Shown here piece by piece: positions 51,506 through 58,987 of a stretch of DNA of 64,000 nucleotides. The notes beneath the pieces were generated by a model, which worked only from the letters and a program-made list of their open reading frames with translations, made no database searches and was not told where the DNA came from. Made by a program: the position numbers and the translations under genes. The DNA is from Roseateles puraquae (GTDB taxonomy: Bacteria; Pseudomonadota; Gammaproteobacteria; Burkholderiales; Burkholderiaceae_C). The DNA lies in assembly GCF_002205845.1 (NCBI RefSeq), contig NZ_NISI01000005.1, forward strand, positions 372,001 through 436,000, read 5' to 3'. Each line of letters begins with the position of its first letter. Within the stretch, counting starts at the first letter, position 1.

Positions 51506-52554
51506 CGCAGCCCTCCTGCCTTGCGCCAGATCAGCTCGAAGCGAAGCAGGTCAGCGCCCGCGGCCGCTTCGGGGCGTTGCAGGCGGGTAAGCACGACTTC
51601 CTCGCCGGCGGCCGCGCGCAGCGCCAGCCGGTCGACCAGCTGGGTGACGGCGTCGGCCGCCTGTGTCTGACCTTCGAGGCGCAGGCTGCTGCCATCCATG
51701 TCCAGGGCCGCGAGTTGCACGTCGGGCGGCCAGGCCTGTTCCAGTTCGGTCCAGCGGCCGGCCCAGTCGAGGTCGAGCTGGCGCGCGGCAGCCCAGACCT
51801 TGGCACGCTGCGCGGCGGGCGCGGTGGCGCCAGGGCGCGGGGCGGCCATGCGGGCCAGCACGCCGGCCTGGTCGGCGAGGCGCTGCGCTTCCTGGCGTTG
51901 GTCCAGCGCCTGTACGGCGACCAGGGCGCAAGCCGCGCTCGCGGCGGCGGCCCAGGCCCAGGCGAGGGCGCGGCCACGGGCGGGCGGCGCGATGAAGTCC
52001 GGCCCCGGTTGCCCGCCGCCAGTGGGCAGCAGCGCAGCCGCGTCGAGCACCTCCGCGCCGCCAGCCGTGTCCTCGTCGTCTGCGTGGCGCTGTTGCAGAT
52101 CCGCCAGGCGGCCGTTCTCGTGAAGCAGCCAGGTGATCAGGTCACCGTCGCGCACCGCCACGTGGCCATCGCGCACCGGCGCGAGGGTCCAGCTCGGCCG
52201 CAGGCCGGCGAGCTTGACCCGGTGGCGGGCGGCCGCGGCTTGCAGCCCGGGCAGGTCACCGTGCACGAGGGCGCACACCCCCGCGGGCCAGGCCGCCAAG
52301 GGCCAGGCCTGCGCCGCTGGGCCGAAGTAGTGCGTGAACTGCAGGCGCCCGTAGCCCAGCCTGGCCTCATCGTCGTCCAGCGGCAGGTCGTCCGGCACCC
52401 GCAAGGTGTGCATCTGTCGCGGGCCGGCATACAGCACGGCGCGCGCACCCGCGTGCGCGGTGCACCAGGCTGCAAAGTCAGGCCAGGCCCGGCCCGCGGC
52501 ATCGATGAGGCCGTCGGCCGTGAGCAGGAGGCGCTCAGTCCGCAAGCGTGACAC
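51502..52554 (-). CDS. GspL/PilN-like inner-membrane protein
   Basis: The 350-residue product has an N-terminal cytoplasmic part (1-190) that resembles the actin-like half of GspL/PilM in size but not in clear motifs. One membrane helix at about 198-216 (WAWAAAASAACALVAVQAL) follows. The periplasmic part (about 220-350) is PilN-like, with WPPDVQLAALDMDGSSLRLE. It should recruit the ATPase encoded just upstream. GTG 52554 overlaps the gspE stop by 20 nt. The family call rests on position and layout. Confidence 0.7.
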   Translation of the reverse strand: MSRLRTERLLLTADGLIDAAGRAWPDFAAWCTAHAGARAVLYAGPRQMHTLRVPDDLPLDDDEARLGYGRLQFTHYFGPAAQAWPLAAWPAGVCALVHGDLPGLQAAAARHRVKLAGLRPSWTLAPVRDGHVAVRDGDLITWLLHENGRLADLQQRHADDEDTAGGAEVLDAAALLPTGGGQPGPDFIAPPARGRALAWAWAAAASAACALVAVQALDQRQEAQRLADQAGVLARMAAPRPGATAPAAQRAKVWAAARQLDLDWAGRWTELEQAWPPDVQLAALDMDGSSLRLEGQTQAADAVTQLVDRLALRAAAGEEVVLTRLQRPEAAAGADLLRFELIWRKAGGLR

Positions 52555-54073
52555 GTTCGAGTTCCTCCAGCGTCGATTCGCCGCGCAGCACCAGCCCGAG
52601 GGCGGCGTCGCGCAGCGAGCGCATGCCGCGGGCGCGCGCAGCCTCCTTGATGCGCGACAGTGGTGCGCGCCCCGCGATGAGGTCGCGCAGCTCGTCGTCC
52701 AGCCACAGCAGCTCGCTCACGGCGCGGCGGCCGCGGTAGCCGGTGCCGCGGCACTGTGGGCACCCCTGGCCGTGCAGCAGGCCGACGTCCTCGGGCAGGC
52801 CGAGCGCGCGCAGCTGGGCTGGCGTGGCAGGCATGGCGACCAGGCAGTGCGGGCAGTTGATGCGCATCAGCCGCTGCGCCAGCACGCCGTTCAGCGCCGA
52901 CACCACGTTGTACAGGTCCAGCCCCATGTGCATGAAGCGCCCGACCACGTCGAGCGCATGGTTGGCGTGCACCGTGCTGAAGACGAGGTGACCGGTCAGC
53001 GCCGCCTGCACCGCGATCTGCGCAGTCTCGGCGTCGCGGATTTCGCCCACCATCACGCGGTCGGGGTCATGCCGCAGCACGGAGCGCAGCCCGCGTGCGA
53101 AGGTCAGGCCTTTCTTCTCGTTGACCGGGATCTGCACCACGCCCGGGAGCTGGTACTCCACCGGGTCTTCGATGGTGATGATCTTGTCGCGGCCTGTGTT
53201 CACCTCGCTGATGGCGGCGTAAAGCGTGGTGGTCTTGCCCGAGCCGGTCGGGCCGGTGACGAGCAGCATGCCGTGCGGCTGGCGGGCCAGGGCGCGGATC
53301 TGCGCCCGTGCCTCGGTGTCGAAGCCCAGGGCATCGAGCGTCAGCGCGCCCTGCGACTCCACCTGCGCGCGGTCCAGCACGCGCACCACGGCATCCTCGC
53401 CGAATACGCTCGGCATGATGGACAGGCGAAAATCCACCTCGCGCCCTTGCACCCGCAGCTTGAAGCGCCCGTCCTGCGGGAGCCGTCGCTCGCCGATGTC
53501 GAGCTCGGCCATGACTTTCAGGCGCGAGACCAGCTGTTCGGCCGCCTGCATGCCCTCGATGCTGCGCACGTCCAGCATCACGCCGTCCACGCGGCTGCGG
53601 ATCCGCATGCCGCGTGGCTGGCATTCGAAGTGAATGTCGCTCGCGCCGTCCTGCAACGCGTCATACAGCGTGGCGTCGAGGAGGCGCACCACCGGGCTGG
53701 CCTGCTGGGCCAGATGCAGGGCCGACAGCTCCTGCGCCGCCTCGGCATCGGGCCTGTCGCCGAAGGTTTCGGCCAGGCTGCCCAGCGCCCGGTAGTCGGC
53801 CTCGCCGGCTTCCAGCAGCCCATCCAGCTCGGCCGGCTCACAGGGCCACCACAGCACCGGCTTGTGCAGTTGGGATTCCACACGCAGCCGCAACAGTGGC
53901 TCCAGCGGCCGGTCGGCCAGCAAGGCCAGGCGGCCGCGCGCCGACTGTGCCATGACGGCCCGCCAGCGCTGGGCCTCGGCCTGCGGCCAGGGTTCGAAGG
54001 TGAGCGCCCATGGGGCATCGGAGGCCGGCAGGCGGGCCAGCACGTCGGGTGCGGGTTGCAGCCGTGCGTTCAT
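52535..54073 (-). CDS. gspE: GspE-type secretion ATPase
   Basis: The 512-residue protein has the N1 region followed by the N2 domain (LQDGASDIHFECQPRGMRIR) and the ATPase. Walker A is GPTGSGKTTTL (about 275-285), the Asp box IEDPVEYQLPGV, Walker B VMVGEIRDAETA and the His box LVFSTVHAN. A C-x2-C...C-x2-C zinc unit (CPHCLVAMP, CPQCRGTG) is present, as in GspE/PilB. ATP hydrolysis drives pseudopilus growth. ATG 54073 is chosen; the frame upstream belongs to gspF in another frame. The start overlaps gspF by 4 nt. Confidence 0.93.
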   Translation of the reverse strand: MNARLQPAPDVLARLPASDAPWALTFEPWPQAEAQRWRAVMAQSARGRLALLADRPLEPLLRLRVESQLHKPVLWWPCEPAELDGLLEAGEADYRALGSLAETFGDRPDAEAAQELSALHLAQQASPVVRLLDATLYDALQDGASDIHFECQPRGMRIRSRVDGVMLDVRSIEGMQAAEQLVSRLKVMAELDIGERRLPQDGRFKLRVQGREVDFRLSIMPSVFGEDAVVRVLDRAQVESQGALTLDALGFDTEARAQIRALARQPHGMLLVTGPTGSGKTTTLYAAISEVNTGRDKIITIEDPVEYQLPGVVQIPVNEKKGLTFARGLRSVLRHDPDRVMVGEIRDAETAQIAVQAALTGHLVFSTVHANHALDVVGRFMHMGLDLYNVVSALNGVLAQRLMRINCPHCLVAMPATPAQLRALGLPEDVGLLHGQGCPQCRGTGYRGRRAVSELLWLDDELRDLIAGRAPLSRIKEAARARGMRSLRDAALGLVLRGESTLEELERVTLAD

Positions 54074-55254
54074 TGCACCTGATCCACCAGCTGGAAGATG
54101 GGCAGGTACATCAGCACGACCACCGTGCCGATGACCAACCCCATCACCAGCATCAGCGCCGGGTTGACGAGCCGCGTGACCAGGTCGGACAGCCGCGACA
54201 GCTCTTCGTCGTAGAAGCCCGCGGCCTGGGCCAGCATCGCACCCAGCTCGCCGCTGTGCTCGCCGACGATCAGCATGCGCAGCGACACCGGCGTGGTGAG
54301 GCCCTCGCGCTGCAGGCTGCTGGACAGCCGCTCGCCCACACGCACGGCCTCGGTGGCGCGGTCCAGGGCTGCGCGCAGATGCGGCGCGGCGACACCGCGT
54401 GCGTTCGATAGCGCCGGCACCACGGGAACGCCGGCCAGCAGCAGCATCGCCAGGCAACGGTAGAGCTGGGCCAGCGACAGCAGGTGCAGGCGAGGGCCGA
54501 TCAGCGGCAGGCGCCAGAGCTGGGCCAGCAGCGCCTCGCGCAGGCCCTGCGTCCATGCCCACACTGGCACGGCGACAAGGGCTGCGGTGATCAGCAGCAG
54601 GGCGGTGGGGTGTGCACCGCTGAAGGCGCCCACAGCGATCAGGGCACGCGAGGCCAAGGGCAGCTCGCCGCCCACGCCTTCCAGCAGCCCGGCGAAGCGC
54701 GGCACCACGAAGACCAGCAGGAACAGCACCACGGCTGTGCCCGCCACGATGAGCATGGCCGGGTAGATGGCGGCAGCGACGAGCTTGCCACGCAGCTGCT
54801 CGACCCAGGCCAGGTAGCTCGCCTGCTCGAAAAGGGCCTGCTCGATCTGACCGCTGCGCTCGCTGGCCTCCACCACTGCGACGAAGAGCGCGTCGAAGGC
54901 CTGGGGCTGCGATCGCAGCGCTGCCGAGAATGATTCGCCGAGTTGGACGCGCTCGATGATGCCGCCGAGCGCCGCGTTGACCGGCGGCGGGTTGTCCTGC
55001 GCGCGCAGGGTCTGCAGGGCTTCCAGCAGCGGGATGCCGGCCCGCAGCAGCACGGCCAACTGCTGCGCGAACTGGCGCCGCGGGAAGCGGCCACCGCGTG
55101 CGGCCAGAGGTGCGGTCTTGACAGGTTCGATGGCCAGCAGCGACGCCGCGGGCAGCCCGAGCGCCCGTGCGACGCTGCCTGCGTCCGCGGCCTGCACGCG
55201 GGCACGCGCCGGGCGGCGTGTGGCGTCGAGGTAGCGGACGTCGAACTCCGGCAT
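54070..55254 (-). CDS. gspF: GspF-type inner-membrane platform protein
   Basis: The 394-residue protein has two T2SSF domains (about 65-190 and 265-388), each followed by a membrane helix: AAIYPAMLIVAGTAVVLFLL and NPALMLVMGLVIGTVVVLMY. Conserved are FAQQLAVLLRAGIPLLEALQ and LRMLIVGEHSGELGAMLAQA. It forms the base of the pseudopilus with the ATPase. ATG 55254 lies 8 nt after the gspG stop and gives the typical GspF N-terminus (MPEFDVRYLD). Confidence 0.92.
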   Translation of the reverse strand: MPEFDVRYLDATRRPARARVQAADAGSVARALGLPAASLLAIEPVKTAPLAARGGRFPRRQFAQQLAVLLRAGIPLLEALQTLRAQDNPPPVNAALGGIIERVQLGESFSAALRSQPQAFDALFVAVVEASERSGQIEQALFEQASYLAWVEQLRGKLVAAAIYPAMLIVAGTAVVLFLLVFVVPRFAGLLEGVGGELPLASRALIAVGAFSGAHPTALLLITAALVAVPVWAWTQGLREALLAQLWRLPLIGPRLHLLSLAQLYRCLAMLLLAGVPVVPALSNARGVAAPHLRAALDRATEAVRVGERLSSSLQREGLTTPVSLRMLIVGEHSGELGAMLAQAAGFYDEELSRLSDLVTRLVNPALMLVMGLVIGTVVVLMYLPIFQLVDQVQ

Positions 55255-55262
55255 GGTCGGCC

Positions 55263-55688
55263 TCACCAACTGGTGATGTCGGCGTCTTCGCCGTCGCCGC
55301 CTGGGCGGCCATCCTTGCCCCAGCTCAGCAGGTCGTACTCGCCATGCTCGCCGGGCGAGCGGTATTGGTAATCGTGGCCCCAGGGGTCCTTGGGCAGGGT
55401 CTTGCTGAGGTAGGGGCCGGCCCATTTGGGTTCATCAGCCGGGCGCGTCATCAAGGCCTGCAGGCCCTGCTCGGTGCTAGGGTAGCGGCCGGTGTCCAGA
55501 CGGTACTGGTCGAGTGCCTTGGTGAATGCATCAATCTGGGCGCGCGCGGCCTTGACCTCGCTTTTGCCGATCTGCCCGAAGAACTTGGGCCCCACATAGC
55601 CGGCCAGCAGGCCGATGATGACCATGACGACAAGCAGCTCCAGCAGGGTGAAGCCGCGTGGGCGGAGAGGAAGTGCGCAGGTTGTCAT
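55263..55688 (-). CDS. gspG: major pseudopilin GspG
   Basis: The 141-residue product has the prepilin site RGFTLLELLVVMVIIGLLAG with Glu5, the GspG core (TKALDQYRLDTGRYPSTEQG, WAGPYLSKTLPKDPWG) and the calcium loop LLSWGKDGRPGGDGEDADIT. It is a complete, ordinary GspG and builds the piston fibre. It starts the ten-gene operon; the promoter should lie in the 55-bp gap to the divergent protease gene. A prepilin peptidase is not in this window and must be supplied by another locus. Confidence 0.94.
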   Translation of the reverse strand: MTTCALPLRPRGFTLLELLVVMVIIGLLAGYVGPKFFGQIGKSEVKAARAQIDAFTKALDQYRLDTGRYPSTEQGLQALMTRPADEPKWAGPYLSKTLPKDPWGHDYQYRSPGEHGEYDLLSWGKDGRPGGDGEDADITSW

Positions 55689-55743
55689 GGTCCGAACGGG
55701 TCAGGGCGGCGCAGATTAGGAAGGCGCAATGACCGCGGCGTGA

Positions 55744-57690
55744 ATGAAGACCATAAGACGTCATCCATGCGCCGATCGGCTCATGTCATGCCTCGTTCAC
55801 CCGGCGTCCCTATGGTCCCGGCCCGTGAAGACCCCACCCATCCCCCGACCGCCCCGGCCCGTTTCCAGCGCGCCCCGTCTCAACCGGCTGATGGCCGCTG
55901 CTGCTGTGGCTTCACTGGCGGCCACGGCCGTGGGCGTGAGCTGGCACGCGAGGCCCGTGCTCGCTGCCACGGCCGGCCATGGCAGCACGCTGATCGTCAA
56001 GCTTGCCGAAGCTGGACACAGCAGCACGCAGCAGCAAGCCGTGTTGGGCCGCGTGCTGGCCGAGACCGGCCTCGCGTTGAAGGCCAGCCGGCCGCTGGGT
56101 GCCGGCTGGTGGCGCCTGCAGGCTGATCGATTGCTGGACGCCGACGCCAGGGCTGCCTGGCTGGCTGCGCTGCGGGCCGACCCGCGCGTCGCGCACGCCA
56201 TGCCCGACCTGCACGAACAGCGGGCCGCAGTCCCTAACGACCCGTTGTTCCGCAGCAGTGACCCCACCGCCAGCCAGTGGTGGCTGGACGACCAGAACGA
56301 CACCAGCAACGCCGGTGCGGCCGGCTTCACCAAAGCCTGGGACACCACCACCGGCTCAGCGGCGACCGTTGTCGCAGTGCTTGATTCCGGCATCACGGCC
56401 CACGGTGACCTCAATGCCAACCTTCTGCCCGGCTACAACTTCGTCAGCAAGCCCGAGTACGCCAACAACGGCGGCACTGGCCGCAGTGCCGGGGCCACCG
56501 ATCCGGGCGACGCCCTGAGTCAGGCCGAGCACGATGGCAACCTGGCGCTGTGGGATGGTTGCCTCGTGAATGCGACCAGCAGCTGGCATGGCACGCTGGT
56601 CGCCGGCCAGTTGGGTGCAGTCACCAACAACGCCGGCGGCGTGGCCGGCATGAACTGGAATGCGCGCATCCTGCCGGTGCGGGTGTCGGGCAAATGCGGT
56701 GCTTCGGTGGCCGACATGGTTGACGGCATGCGCTGGTCGGCCGGCCTACCTGTGGCGGGCGTGCCCACCAACGCCAACCCGGCCAAGATCCTTGTCATCG
56801 GGTTTGCGGGGGTCACGTCCTGCAGTACGACCGACAGCAACCCCGATGTGGCGGCGGCTGCGAAGCTCTACCAGGACGCGATTGCTGAACTCCGCGCCAA
56901 GGGCGTGCTGATCGTGGCGGCAGCCGGGAATCTGCGCGGCAGCGTGGGCCGCCCGGCCAACTGCAGTGGCGTATTTGGCGTGACGGCGGCCAACCGCCAG
57001 GGCTTCAAGGCGTTCTACGCCAACTTCGGCCCCGAGGTGCAGCTCGCCGCGCCAGGCGGCGATGCCGACTATGGCCGCACCTGCGACACCGAACTGGCCG
57101 ACAGCGGCGTGGTCTCCACCATCAACACCGGTCGCACGGCGCCCTCCACCGCTGGCTATGGGGCGGTCAGCGGCACGAGCTTCGCGGCGCCCCAGGTGGC
57201 GGGTGCCGCTGCACTGATGTGGGCCGCGAACCCGGGACTCACGCTCGCGCAGGTCGAGGCCGGCCTCAAGGCCAGCGCACGGCCGCACGTGACGGCCTAC
57301 GCGCTGGGCTACTGCGCGTCGACCAACAACAGCCGCTGCACACTGCAGGCCGCCACCGGCGGTGCAGGCCTGCTGGACGCCGCCGAGGCGGTGAAGTACG
57401 CACTGAACCCGACGGGCTACACGGCGCCGGTTCGTGCCTCGCTGGGCTTGCAAAGCACCAACCTGAACCGTTGCGGCCAGGCGCAGGGCAGCACTCCCAT
57501 TCCCCTGACTCCGCCTCCGCCTCCTCCGCCTACTCCGCCTCCTCCGCCTCCCCCCGCGCCTCCGCCGCCTGCACCTGCGCCGAGCACAGGCGCCGGAGGC
57601 GGTACGGCATCACCGTTGTGGCTGCTGGGCCTGCTGGCCAGTGCCGCTGCGCTGCGCAAGCGCAACCCGCAGAACGAGCGTGGCGAGTGA
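55744..57690 (+). CDS. secreted S8 serine protease with GlyGly-CTERM-like tail
   Basis: The 648-residue protein has a signal peptide (MAAAAVASLAATAVGVSW region) and a propeptide (STLIVKLAEAGH). The subtilisin triad is Asp in VVAVLDSGITAHGD, His in SSWHGTLVAGQL and Ser in SGTSFAAPQVAG. A Pro-rich linker (about 585-615) leads to GAGGGTASPLWLLGLLASAA then LRKR. This Gly-run, hydrophobic helix and basic end is the layout of GlyGly-CTERM, which rhombosortase processes on type II substrates. The start is uncertain: ATG 55744, GTG 55825 and ATG 55891 all leave a signal. It is divergent from gspG and likely a substrate of that system. Confidence 0.87.
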   Translation: MKTIRRHPCADRLMSCLVHPASLWSRPVKTPPIPRPPRPVSSAPRLNRLMAAAAVASLAATAVGVSWHARPVLAATAGHGSTLIVKLAEAGHSSTQQQAVLGRVLAETGLALKASRPLGAGWWRLQADRLLDADARAAWLAALRADPRVAHAMPDLHEQRAAVPNDPLFRSSDPTASQWWLDDQNDTSNAGAAGFTKAWDTTTGSAATVVAVLDSGITAHGDLNANLLPGYNFVSKPEYANNGGTGRSAGATDPGDALSQAEHDGNLALWDGCLVNATSSWHGTLVAGQLGAVTNNAGGVAGMNWNARILPVRVSGKCGASVADMVDGMRWSAGLPVAGVPTNANPAKILVIGFAGVTSCSTTDSNPDVAAAAKLYQDAIAELRAKGVLIVAAAGNLRGSVGRPANCSGVFGVTAANRQGFKAFYANFGPEVQLAAPGGDADYGRTCDTELADSGVVSTINTGRTAPSTAGYGAVSGTSFAAPQVAGAAALMWAANPGLTLAQVEAGLKASARPHVTAYALGYCASTNNSRCTLQAATGGAGLLDAAEAVKYALNPTGYTAPVRASLGLQSTNLNRCGQAQGSTPIPLTPPPPPPPTPPPPPPPAPPPPAPAPSTGAGGGTASPLWLLGLLASAAALRKRNPQNERGE

Positions 57691-57797
57691 GGTACTGCGC
57701 GCGCTGAGTGGTCTTCGCCGGCACACGCAGCGCGTATGCGCGGAAGGTGACGCAAACGCCGCGAGGCCTGTCACCGGCCGCGGCCAGCCCAGAAACG

Positions 57798-57832
57798 ACA
57801 AAGCCCATCCGATTGGATGGGCTTTGTTTTTG
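57798..57832 (+). terminator. strong rho-independent terminator
   Basis: ACAAAGCCCATCC and GGATGGGCTTTGT form a perfect 13-bp stem with loop GATT, followed by TTTTT. It ends the protease transcript 108 nt after the stop and also lies just past the 3-prime end of the tRNA gene on the other strand, so it may serve both. Confidence 0.9.
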
Positions 57833-57838
57833 GGATTC

Positions 57839-57914
57839 TGGTGCCGGCAAGAGGAGTCGAACCCCCGACCTTCGCATTACGAATGCGCTGCTCTACCAAC
57901 TGAGCTATGCCGGC
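57839..57914 (-). tRNA. tRNA-Thr (anticodon CGT)
   Basis: A 76-nt cloverleaf with encoded CCA end: acceptor GCCGGCA/TGCCGGC, D arm GCTC...GAGC, anticodon stem GCGCA/TGCG(A) with loop TTCGTAA (anticodon CGT, reading ACG), and T arm GGGGGTTCGACTCCTCT. It decodes threonine codon ACG, frequent in this GC-rich DNA. Confidence 0.96.
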
Positions 57915-57957
57915 CTTCTCAACAAGCTGCGGTCACCCGCAACTGCCGAAGCCCGCC

Positions 57958-57988
57958 ATTATAGCCACTATTTTTGAGCGGCTTCCAA
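57958..57988 (-). promoter_or_regulatory. promoter of tRNA-Thr overlapping the end of fbp
   Basis: On the minus strand a perfect -10 box TATAAT (57963-57958) is preceded by TTGGAA (57988-57983) with a 19-base spacer, slightly long. It is about 44 nt ahead of the mature tRNA. The -35 box lies in the last codons of fbp and the -10 just after its stop. Confidence 0.6.
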
Positions 57989-58984
57989 GTGGTAGGCCGT
58001 GAAGCGTTCCACCTCGTTCTTGGAACCCAGCACCACGGCGACGCGTTCGTGCAGCTTGGTGGGGTTGAGGGCCATGATGCGTTCGGTGCCGTTGGTGGCG
58101 GCGCCGCCGGCCTGTTCGACGATGAAGGCCATCGGGTTGGCCTCGTACATCAGGCGCAGCTTGCCGGGCTTTTCGGGTTCGCGCTGGTCCCAGGGGTACA
58201 TGAAGACGCCGCCGCGCGTGAGGATGCGGTGCACGTCGGCCACCATGCTGGCCACCCAGCGCATGTTGAAGTCCTTGCCCCGCGGGCCGGTGCTGCCGGC
58301 CAGGCATTCGTCGATGTAGCGCTTCACGGGCGGTGCCCAGTGGCGCATGTTGGACATGTTGATCGCGAATTCCTTCGTGTCCTCGGGAATCTTGACCTGG
58401 TCCTGCGTCAGCACCCAGGAGCCGGTCTCGCGGTCGAGGGTGAAGACCGCGACGCCATCGCCCACGGTCAGCACCAGCATGCTCTGCGGGCCGTAGACGC
58501 AGTAGCCGGCGGCGGCCTGCTGCTTGCCGGGCTGCAGGAAGTCGTCTTCGCTGACGCCGCGCGAATGGCCCACCTTGCGCAGCACGCTGAAGATGGTGCC
58601 GATGCTAACGTTGACGTCGATGTTGGACGAGCCGTCCAGCGGGTCGAACAGCAGCAGGTATTCACCCTGCGGGTAGCGGTTGGGCACCACGTAGATGCCG
58701 TCCATCTCCTCGCTGGCCATCGCGGCGAGGTGGCCGCCCCATTCGTTGGCCTCGATCAGCACCTCGTTGGCGATGATGTCGAGCTTCTTCTGCACTTCGC
58801 CCTGCACGTTTTCGCTGCCGGCGGTGCCGAGCACGTCACCCAGGGCGCCTTTGTTGACGGCGATGGCGATGCGCTTGCAGGCGCGCGCGACCACCTCGAT
58901 CAGCAGGCGCAGCTCCTGCGGGATGTGGCCGTGCTCACGCTGCTGCTCGACGAGGTACTGGGTCAGGCTGGTCTGGCGGGACAT
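57968..58984 (-). CDS. fbp: fructose-1,6-bisphosphatase class 1
   Basis: The 338-residue protein is a full class I FBPase: metal-binding [33 protein letters not shown], the substrate loop [19 protein letters not shown] and GGVFMYPWD. It removes the 1-phosphate in gluconeogenesis or the Calvin cycle in the cytoplasm. It lies 3 nt after pepN, so both share a transcript. Confidence 0.97.
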   Translation of the reverse strand: MSRQTSLTQYLVEQQREHGHIPQELRLLIEVVARACKRIAIAVNKGALGDVLGTAGSENVQGEVQKKLDIIANEVLIEANEWGGHLAAMASEEMDGIYVVPNRYPQGEYLLLFDPLDGSSNIDVNVSIGTIFSVLRKVGHSRGVSEDDFLQPGKQQAAAGYCVYGPQSMLVLTVGDGVAVFTLDRETGSWVLTQDQVKIPEDTKEFAINMSNMRHWAPPVKRYIDECLAGSTGPRGKDFNMRWVASMVADVHRILTRGGVFMYPWDQREPEKPGKLRLMYEANPMAFIVEQAGGAATNGTERIMALNPTKLHERVAVVLGSKNEVERFTAYHLEAAQK

Positions 58985-58987
58985 GGT

